The notes beneath the pieces were generated by a model. That model saw only the letters and a program-made list of their open reading frames with translations. It was not told the origin of the DNA and did no database searches. A stretch of DNA of 64,000 nt from an uncultured Gammaproteobacteria bacterium (GTDB lineage: Bacteria; Pseudomonadota; Gammaproteobacteria; Eutrophobiales; Eutrophobiaceae): assembly GCA_943788815.1 (NCBI GenBank), contig CALSRS010000002.1, positions 245,062 to 309,061 on the forward strand, given 5' to 3'. How positions within the stretch are numbered: the first letter of the stretch is position 1; each line of letters begins with the position of its first letter. Below, one piece after another: positions 57,717 through 64,000 of this stretch. The position numbers were made by a program, and so were the translations under genes.

Positions 57717-58697
57717 CTAGGCCTGGCAACGAAAAATCGTAGCCCCTGTGGTATTTCGAGATTCAACCTGTCGATGAGCATTAACGGCATCATTAAGGTC
57801 AAACTCCTGGTTAATCAATATTTTTACGACACCAGATCGAATTACATCGAATAATGCCCCAGCCCCTTCCAGCAGGTCTTCACGTAAATTGGCATAATGA
57901 CCCAATGTGGGTCTGGTTAGGAATAAAGATCCTTTCTTCATCAACTCAAGAACATTTATTGGAGGCACCGCCCCGGTCGCATTCCCGTAAGTCACCATCA
58001 ATCCTCGGGGACGAAGACAATCAAGTGAAGCATTAAATGTGTCAGCACCAATAGAATCATAAACAACATCGACCCCTTTCCCTCCGGTAAATTCTTTTAC
58101 CGCGGGAACAATTTCCTCTGTCGAATAGTTGATGACATTTTCACATCCATATTTTTTTGCCAACCTGGCCTTGTCATCTGATCCCACCACACCAATCACG
58201 TGTGCACCCAGGTGTTTTGCCCATTGGCATAATATTGTCCCAACGCCACCAGCGGCAGCATAAACTAAAATGCAGTCGCCCTCTTTTAGTTGCCAGGTTT
58301 TATGGATCAGATACCAGGAAGTTAAGCCTTTCAAAAATGAAGCAGCAGCAATCTCATCACTAATGTCATCTGGAATTCTAACCAGTCTATCTGCATTAAT
58401 CAGGCGCGACTCCGTATAGGCTCCGAAATCTGCAATCGCATACACTACCCGGTCACCCGGGTTCAAATCAGTAACATTACTACCTACCACGTCCACCACT
58501 CCGGCCGCCTCACTACCAGTTATAAACGGCACATCGCATGGATAGAGTCCTTTGCGACGGTAGGTGTCAATCATATTAAATCCAACTACGGTCTGCTGAA
58601 TCTTAACTTCATCAACCGCAGGACCCCCTACCTCAACCTCTTCCCACTGCATGACCTCTGGGCCACCGGTGTCATGGATTACCATTGCATGTGTCAT
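57717..58697 (-). CDS. Quinone oxidoreductase (zeta-crystallin-like)
   Basis: Zinc-free medium-chain dehydrogenase/reductase using NADPH. 326 residues (E. coli QorA 327). GroES-like catalytic domain (about 1-125) with GSEAAGVVDVVG, then a Rossmann domain with YAAAGGVGTILCQWAK and VVYDSIGADTF. No structural zinc cysteines, as expected for the QOR group. First of a qor-LMWPTP-fructosamine kinase unit with no gap between the first two genes. Confidence 0.95.
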   Translation of the reverse strand: MTHAMVIHDTGGPEVMQWEEVEVGGPAVDEVKIQQTVVGFNMIDTYRRKGLYPCDVPFITGSEAAGVVDVVGSNVTDLNPGDRVVYAIADFGAYTESRLINADRLVRIPDDISDEIAAASFLKGLTSWYLIHKTWQLKEGDCILVYAAAGGVGTILCQWAKHLGAHVIGVVGSDDKARLAKKYGCENVINYSTEEIVPAVKEFTGGKGVDVVYDSIGADTFNASLDCLRPRGLMVTYGNATGAVPPINVLELMKKGSLFLTRPTLGHYANLREDLLEGAGALFDVIRSGVVKILINQEFDLNDAVNAHRQVESRNTTGATIFRCQA

Positions 58698-58726
58698 ACC
58701 AATACTCGCATTATTTGTATTTGTGC

Positions 58727-59677
58727 TTATTCAATTTCCAGTTTATCGAAGACTACCGAGATTTCAGTAACAAACTGTTGTTCCTCCACACCATCGGAGA
58801 TCCTCAAGGCTGGTGGATGCAATAACTTGACGTATTCGGGGCTATCTGAAAATTCTGATTCATTAATCATGTCCGAGTAGATAGATAACACCACAAGTGC
58901 TGCTGATACGACGACGGCTGTACGTAATCGTTGTTCTTGTGTCTGGTTAGTAGACAATAAAAGGTTGAGCCATAGCAATAATGCAATCAGGACAAATTCA
59001 ACTGCCATCATCAATACCATCGCAAAGGTATAGTTCAGGGAATTAAACAGAATAATATCTACAAATTTGGTTATAAAAAACTGGGCAACTATAAAAACAA
59101 AGATGATTTTCATCTGGTTTTTAAAGTTAGATTCATGTTTAAATATCCTACCAACGATGGCCCAGAAGATCCCCATAGAAAGTGCACTGCCAAAAATAAT
59201 CAGCTCCACATTGATTATCTCCTGCCACTTAAATTCCTGGAACATATTTAGCCATTGCTCTACGCCGTAAAGGATTGCAACCAGGACAATTGAACTCACC
59301 ATTAGCAACGGATTTTCAATCCAGTTAGTCACGAAAGATACCGGGGTTATCTTGACTGCTGATTCAACCGGATGTTCAGGCGTATAGACATGAAGTATTG
59401 TTTTGCCCAGGCTTAGTTTACTACCTGAGTGCAGTTCAATTTTTTGCTTATTTGACTGAGTTCGATCTACCCAACTGCCGTTCAGGCTGTCCAAATCTAA
59501 AAGCCATATTTTCCCATCTTCATCGACGCTTATTTCAGCATGATGTGGACTAATAGTGGCATCATTTAGGATAAGATCATTATCAAATGCCCGTCCAATG
59601 CGGATCAAAACGCCTTCTACCTTTTGAAATACTGGCGCTCCAACAGGAGAATCGCTGATTTGAAATACTAGTTCCAT
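58727..59677 (-). CDS. FHA-domain integral membrane protein
   Basis: 316 residues. A cytoplasmic N-terminal FHA domain (about 5-100) has the phosphothreonine-binding pattern RIGRAFDNDLIL, SPHHAEI and LDSLNGSWV with Gly-Arg, Ser, His, Asn-Gly all present. Five transmembrane helices follow (about 120-140, 160-180, 190-215, 225-245, 255-275), and a short C-terminal tail. Starts within the end of the upstream trypsin-like gene (10-base overlap). The FHA should read phosphorylated partners in the cytoplasm, but no Ser/Thr kinase is encoded nearby. No established function for this arrangement that I recognise. Confidence 0.85.
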   Translation of the reverse strand: MELVFQISDSPVGAPVFQKVEGVLIRIGRAFDNDLILNDATISPHHAEISVDEDGKIWLLDLDSLNGSWVDRTQSNKQKIELHSGSKLSLGKTILHVYTPEHPVESAVKITPVSFVTNWIENPLLMVSSIVLVAILYGVEQWLNMFQEFKWQEIINVELIIFGSALSMGIFWAIVGRIFKHESNFKNQMKIIFVFIVAQFFITKFVDIILFNSLNYTFAMVLMMAVEFVLIALLLWLNLLLSTNQTQEQRLRTAVVVSAALVVLSIYSDMINESEFSDSPEYVKLLHPPALRISDGVEEQQFVTEISVVFDKLEIE

Positions 59678-60966
59678 GTTACATTCGCCAGAAATTTTCT
59701 GGTAAATTTCAAGGCCATATCCATGCTTACCCCGGCAAGGGTAAAGTGGCTAACCAATCCATGTTGATTATTATGCAAAGACGCACCTATATACAGAACA
59801 TCATATAGTCCGGGATATTTCTTATACTTTCTTGCACAAAAAGTACCTTTCGACGTTATTAATTCCCCGGAAATAGAATGCTTATTATAAAAATTCTCAT
59901 GACACTCAAAATTTGTAACGTGATCTTTTCCAGCATAATTATCGGGATAAACATTTTCAATTTGTGCCTGATAGAGGTTATAAAACTGAAAAACATTTAA
60001 CTCATCTGATTCAATCCAATTGAATTGATAGACAATATTTCCTGTAGTGAACTCGCTATCCAGGAAAATATATTCATCTTGACTACAGATACTCATGAAG
60101 TTTTCATAGGCAACGTCTGGATCATTTTCAGAAGATCCCCAACATCTTATATATTCAGCGATTTCGTTTGGGATATTGGCACCTTTAAAATCTGAGGTAA
60201 GCCATTCACTGTCAAGTAAGTCACTGATTACCCTCTGCTGATTATTGGCAAGCTGATTGGCAATGATTAACTCTATTTCTTCCAGGACTATAGGACCGCT
60301 CCTGGGTCTCTTTATTAATTCTGACAGTTTATTCAAGGGAACTAGAAAACTGATCTGATTTCCTGCTGTTGAAACATTCACACCGATAACTTCACCGTGC
60401 ACATTTAACACTGGACCACCACTCATACCCGGGTTGATGGAACCTGAAAAATGGATTCGTTTATACAAACTATACTTTGCTATTCCGTTATAGGTACCTG
60501 GTACCACAGTTAATCCGAGATCATGTGGATTACCCAGGGAATATATGGCCTCACCTTGTAAGGGCAAACCATCAGCTAGTTCAAGATTATTCCCCTGAAA
60601 GTCATCTTTCTTTAATAGTGAGAGATCATTTATCACATCGATGTCGATAAGCTGCAATTCACCAGTCACACCATTATGGGCGGCATACTCTATACGATAA
60701 CGACCAGGGTAACGAGTGTACTCTGAAACAACGTGATAATTGGTCACTACCATGCCGTCCTGACTGATCTGAAACCCTGAGCCTATGGCGGCCTGTTTAC
60801 CCGAAGCCTGTTCAATAATACGAATCTGGTAGATGCGATCACTGAAATTATTGAACAGAGAGCTTGCATCTTGCGCATAGACTGGATTTATCAAGACCAA
60901 TACACCCATCATTTTCAAATAGAATCTGAAAATGATTAAGCAGGACTTTTTAGACGCCAATTGCAT
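59668..60966 (-). CDS. Exported trypsin-like serine protease
   Basis: 432 residues. Signal peptide (about 10-31), chymotrypsin-fold domain (about 45-215) with the triad His78 (VVTNYHVVSE), Asp114 (INDLSLLK) and Ser182 (INPGMSGGPVLN), and a C-terminal region without PDZ domain but with four cysteines, suggesting disulfides in the periplasm. It differs from DegP/DegS in lacking PDZ. Overlaps the FHA membrane gene by 10 bases, implying joint expression. All catalytic residues are intact. Confidence 0.85.
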   Translation of the reverse strand: MQLASKKSCLIIFRFYLKMMGVLVLINPVYAQDASSLFNNFSDRIYQIRIIEQASGKQAAIGSGFQISQDGMVVTNYHVVSEYTRYPGRYRIEYAAHNGVTGELQLIDIDVINDLSLLKKDDFQGNNLELADGLPLQGEAIYSLGNPHDLGLTVVPGTYNGIAKYSLYKRIHFSGSINPGMSGGPVLNVHGEVIGVNVSTAGNQISFLVPLNKLSELIKRPRSGPIVLEEIELIIANQLANNQQRVISDLLDSEWLTSDFKGANIPNEIAEYIRCWGSSENDPDVAYENFMSICSQDEYIFLDSEFTTGNIVYQFNWIESDELNVFQFYNLYQAQIENVYPDNYAGKDHVTNFECHENFYNKHSISGELITSKGTFCARKYKKYPGLYDVLYIGASLHNNQHGLVSHFTLAGVSMDMALKFTRKFLANVTWN

Positions 60967-61083
60967 TATAATAGGAATGAGTGATCACACATGATGCGTG
61001 ATATTGTACGATATATACTCCGGATTATCAGCTACATAACCGGATTACTTATTTATAGGCATAACTGATACAAAGGAAGTTTT

Positions 61084-62748
61084 ATGGCGCAATACATAAT
61101 GAGCATGCTGGGTGTGGGCAAAGTTGTCCCACCTAAAAATGTAATACTCAAGGATATTTCTCTGTCCTTTTTTCCTGGCGCTAAGATTGGTGTTCTGGGG
61201 CTCAATGGTTCCGGAAAATCAACCCTGCTGAGGATTATGGCCGGTGTGGATACCGAGATTGAAGGCGAAGTACAACCTCTGGCAGGAATTAAAATCGGTT
61301 ACCTGAAGCAGGAACCCGAACTGGATCCCAATAAAGATGTTCGCGGCAACGTGGAAGACGGTGTACGCGAGGTCAAAGACCTGTTAGATAAATTTAATGA
61401 AGTAAGTGCGGCTTTTGGTGAGGAAGGTGCAGATTTTGATGCACTGATTGAAGAACAAGGGCAACTCCAGGAGAAACTGGATGCCAATGACGCCTGGGAC
61501 CTGGATCGAAAACTCGAGATTGCTGCCGATGCATTGCGCCTACCTGACTGGAACATGGATGTCACCAAACTTTCAGGCGGTGAACGCCGCCGTGTTGCAC
61601 TTTGCCAATTATTATTATCTAACCCGGATATGCTCTTACTGGATGAACCAACTAACCATTTGGATGCCGAATCCGTTGCCTGGCTAGAACGATTTCTCCA
61701 TGACTTTAATGGAACCGTAGTCGCAGTTACCCATGACCGATACTTTCTGGACAATGTGGCTGGTTGGATTTTGGAACTGGATCGCGGACATGGCATACCC
61801 TGGGAAGGCAATTATTCATCCTGGCTAGAACAAAAAGAAAAGCGCCTTTTAGGCGAAGAAAAACAGGAGTCAGCCCGAATGCGCGCGATGAAGGAAGAGT
61901 TGGAATGGGTACGAGCCAACCCCAAGGGCCGGCAAGCCAAGTCCAAGGCGAGAATACAAAGGTTTGAAGAGTTATCTTCCAGTGATTACCAGCAGCGAAA
62001 CGAAACTCGTGAGATCTACATTCCGCCAGGACCTCGTCTTGGAAAGCAGGTAGTTGAATTTGAAAATGTCACCAAGAGTTTTGGTGACAGATTATTAATT
62101 GAAGATCTAAGTTTTAATTTACCACCTGGCGGGATTATCGGTGTTATCGGGCCAAATGGCGCCGGCAAGACCACCCTGTTCAGAATGATCGTCGATTCTG
62201 AAAAACCGGATTCAGGCACCATCACTGTGGGATCAACCGTGGAAGTCGCTTACGTGGATCAATTTCGCGATGACCTTGATCCTAAAAAGAATGTCTGGGA
62301 GGAAATCTCCGACGGCCAGGATCTGATCACTGTTGGAACTTATGAAGTCTCATCCCGTGCCTATTGCGGACGACTCAACTTCAAGGGCGGCGACCAACAA
62401 AAGCTGGTAGGAGAACTCTCAGGAGGTGAACGTAATCGCCTACATCTTGCAAAACTCCTCAAGAGTGGTGGAAATCTTCTACTACTTGACGAGCCCACCA
62501 ATGACCTTGATGTTGAAACCTTACGGGCATTAGAAGAAGCCCTGCTGGAATTTCCCGGCTGTGCTGTTGTGATATCCCATGACCGCTGGTTCCTGGACCG
62601 TATTGCTACCCATATCCTCGCCTTTGAAGATGAAGCACAAGTCACCTGGTTTGAAGGAAACTTTGCCGATTATGAGGCTGACAGAAAGAAACGCCTGGGT
62701 GTAGATGCGGATCAACCACATCGAATCAAGTATAAGAAGCTGCAATGA
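61084..62748 (+). CDS. ettA: Energy-dependent translational throttle protein EttA
   Basis: ABC-F ATPase that binds the ribosomal E site and gates the first elongation step according to ATP/ADP ratio. 554 residues (E. coli 555). Two ABC domains with Walker [10 protein letters not shown] and GPNGAGKTT, signatures [13 protein letters not shown] and [13 protein letters not shown], the two EQ-site Walker B motifs [10 protein letters not shown] and [10 protein letters not shown], and an arm/linker region between them containing [19 protein letters not shown] 4-5 bases before ATG. Divergent from the trypsin/FHA pair. Confidence 0.97.
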   Translation: MAQYIMSMLGVGKVVPPKNVILKDISLSFFPGAKIGVLGLNGSGKSTLLRIMAGVDTEIEGEVQPLAGIKIGYLKQEPELDPNKDVRGNVEDGVREVKDLLDKFNEVSAAFGEEGADFDALIEEQGQLQEKLDANDAWDLDRKLEIAADALRLPDWNMDVTKLSGGERRRVALCQLLLSNPDMLLLDEPTNHLDAESVAWLERFLHDFNGTVVAVTHDRYFLDNVAGWILELDRGHGIPWEGNYSSWLEQKEKRLLGEEKQESARMRAMKEELEWVRANPKGRQAKSKARIQRFEELSSSDYQQRNETREIYIPPGPRLGKQVVEFENVTKSFGDRLLIEDLSFNLPPGGIIGVIGPNGAGKTTLFRMIVDSEKPDSGTITVGSTVEVAYVDQFRDDLDPKKNVWEEISDGQDLITVGTYEVSSRAYCGRLNFKGGDQQKLVGELSGGERNRLHLAKLLKSGGNLLLLDEPTNDLDVETLRALEEALLEFPGCAVVISHDRWFLDRIATHILAFEDEAQVTWFEGNFADYEADRKKRLGVDADQPHRIKYKKLQ

Positions 62749-63017
62749 AGTTAGAGCAGTCATATTCCAACGATCACTCAGGTCTGTAACCCTTCTCCTC
62801 ATGGATTGTCAGGAAGACAGGTATTCAATTCGGTCATTCAGTTAACTGCTATTTCGCGCGTTAACTCCATGGAGTCAGACACAGGGTATCTATCAGGAAA
62901 CTTAAAGCCTGCTGGAATACGATCTATAAGTTTTTAAATTTCCATCTTCAAATCCTGTTTTTTCACCAGATGGTAATAAGTATTTTTCTTAATCTTGTTT
63001 AATCATAATTATTTTTT
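62749..63017. other. Intergenic region between ettA and the OmpW-family gene
   Basis: Together with the OmpW promoter this is a 369-base gap. No supported gene. ACTCCATGGAGT near 62865-62876 is a 12-base perfect palindrome, the only other notable structure. No terminator for ettA is visible. Confidence 0.4.
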
Positions 63018-63041
63018 ATGACATGTGTCATGCCCTATAAC
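63018..63041 (+). promoter_or_regulatory. Predicted OmpW-gene promoter -10 with upstream inverted repeat
   Basis: An inverted repeat ATGACA-TG-TGTCAT (63018-63031) sits immediately upstream of TATAAC (63036-63041), where the -35 would be only TTTTTA. This is the layout of a promoter that depends on or is blocked by a dimeric regulator. The regulator cannot be named from the site. Confidence 0.45.
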
Positions 63042-63117
63042 TGAAAAGCATAAATAATAAGTACTGTCAGTCTACCGATAGACTTTAACAGGCAGTGTAA
63101 TGCAAAGGAGAACAGGC

Positions 63118-63882
63118 ATGACAACTCATCGTTTTGCAGTATTAATCACATTTCTAATTTTTATTTTAACAACCAGCCCAGCAATCGTAATGGCCGATGA
63201 AGGTGATGTCATATTAAGATTCCGAGGTATCGGTATTGTACCTATGGATAGTAGCGAGCAGGTAGGAGTCGATGGTCTTGGGACAGTGCAAACCCTGATA
63301 GGAGGTGGTTCCTCACGGGTAAATGTAGATTCTGCAATAGTGCCGGAAGTCGATCTGACCTACATGATGACAGACAATATCGGGATTGAGGTCATCGCCG
63401 GTATTGCCAACCATGATGTAAAACTGCGTAATGACGGCCTGTCTACCCTGGTCACCACATTGACCGCAGACGCAACAGGGAATCAACTCGTAGATGGCTA
63501 CAAGATATTTGATTCATGGTTGCTCCCACCTACTGTGACGATACAGTATCATTTTATGCCTAATAATAAATGGCGTCCTTATGCGGGGGTAGGTATTAAC
63601 TATACGGCTACATTTGGTGACGATGCCACGGATCAGCTAGAGGCAGAAGTTGGAGGAACCGTAGATGTTCATACCACCGATGACTTCACCTGGGCAGCCC
63701 AGGTTGGCTTTGATTATGACATCAGTGATAGCTGGTTTTTTAATGTGGATGTGAAATATATCGACCTCAAGACAGAAGCCAGTCTGGATATCAATGGAGG
63801 TTTACTCGATGGTACGGTTTTAAGAGTTAAAACTGACATTAGTCCTATCATTATCGGCATCGGTTTTGGGACTACATTCTAG
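63118..63882 (+). CDS. OmpW family outer-membrane protein
   Basis: Eight-stranded beta barrel of the OmpW/AlkL family, passage of small hydrophobic molecules across the outer membrane. Signal peptide MTTHRFAVLITFLIFILTTS with cleavage near ADEGD, then DVILRFRGIGIVPMDSS, VPEVDLTYMMTDNIGIEVIA, the PTVTIQYHF strand with KWRPYAGVGINYT, FDYDISDSWFFNVDVKYI and the C-terminal GIGFGTTF ending in Phe, as needed for Bam insertion. AAGGAG at 63105-63110 is 7 bases before the ATG at 63118, so this start is preferred over the ATG at 63100. Confidence 0.93.
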   Translation: MTTHRFAVLITFLIFILTTSPAIVMADEGDVILRFRGIGIVPMDSSEQVGVDGLGTVQTLIGGGSSRVNVDSAIVPEVDLTYMMTDNIGIEVIAGIANHDVKLRNDGLSTLVTTLTADATGNQLVDGYKIFDSWLLPPTVTIQYHFMPNNKWRPYAGVGINYTATFGDDATDQLEAEVGGTVDVHTTDDFTWAAQVGFDYDISDSWFFNVDVKYIDLKTEASLDINGGLLDGTVLRVKTDISPIIIGIGFGTTF

Positions 63883-63886
63883 TTAG

Positions 63887-63933
63887 TAAAAAAACAAGCC
63901 GGAGTCTAATTAGTGTTTCGAATTGACTCCGGC
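63887..63933 (-). terminator. Leftward terminator hairpin at right edge
   Basis: GCCGGAGTC (63898-63906) pairs with GACTCCGGC (63925-63933), extended by AATT/AATT. On the minus strand the hairpin is followed by TTGTTTTTTTAC, a good U run; on the plus strand there is none. It therefore mainly ends a minus-strand transcript entering from beyond 64000, and may only weakly stop the OmpW transcript. The last 67 bases (63934-64000) show no identifiable gene. Confidence 0.7.
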
Positions 63934-64000
63934 ATCAGTCATCGCGAGAATGATATATAATCCCACGGAGGGGGGGACTGGTTGAATCGCGTCATACTCT

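Noticed and set aside
63934..64000. GC-rich tail at the right edge as an RNA gene
   Set aside because: It shows a G7 run but no cloverleaf or recognisable RNA motif, and is too short to judge.

Overview
The window reads as a stretch of a free-living gammaproteobacterial chromosome outside the Enterobacterales. The evidence is the block tsaE-amiB-mutL-miaA-hfq-hflX-hflK-hflC-DUF2065-hisZ-purA-tRNA-Leu-rnr-rlmB (the Pseudomonas/Chromatiales-like order), RapA, EttA, HisZ, a PA3496-type small protein, an OmpW porin and a MutL without an endonuclease motif. Base composition is visibly AT-leaning (by eye about 40% G+C, not counted). No insertion sequence, prophage, CRISPR array or integrase was seen. 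The genus cannot be fixed from this window.

Layout. 1-3178 (minus) is the N-terminal KS-AT-DH part of a modular type I polyketide synthase that runs off the left edge. 3564-9510 holds a periplasmic tail-specific protease, a small PilZ-like protein, a UDP-glucuronate decarboxylase, msrA with a membrane protein, and a phasin with its own promoter and terminator. 9517-12440 is an MsbA-like ABC exporter and SohB. 12516-18305 (minus) is rnr-rlmB-DUF192-M28 peptidase-avtA. A tRNA-Leu(CAG) with a promoter lies between rnr and purA. 18488-31714 (minus) is the long conserved housekeeping block for purine synthesis, histidine regulation, HflKC, Hfq, tRNA modification, mismatch repair, cell-wall amidase, TsaE, NAD(P)HX repair and oligoribonuclease. 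31798-33042 is an M48 (Ste24-type) protease. 33364-36215 (minus) is the SRP RNA gene followed by dnaX-ybaB-recR.

36317-50098 (minus) is the most distinctive part: eight tightly packed, partly overlapping genes in transcription order DUF4159, vWA/GATase1-like, caspase/legumain-like, TPR-gluzincin metallopeptidase, MoxR AAA+ ATPase, DUF58, BatA-like vWA, DUF4175. It joins a cytoplasmic AAA+ ATPase to three vWA-type proteins with intact metal-site motifs, several membrane-anchored envelope proteins and two exported peptidase-like proteins, one of which lacks the catalytic cysteine. I infer an envelope assembly or quality-control machine. Its parts belong to known families; the full combination is the best candidate for an undescribed system here.

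50393-63882 holds YceI-like and YjdF-like genes, rapA, a PA3496-like small acidic protein, pirin, a fructosamine-kinase/LMW-phosphatase/quinone-reductase group, an overlapping pair of exported trypsin-like protease plus FHA membrane protein, ettA and an OmpW-family porin. A leftward terminator at the right edge implies another minus-strand gene beyond the window.
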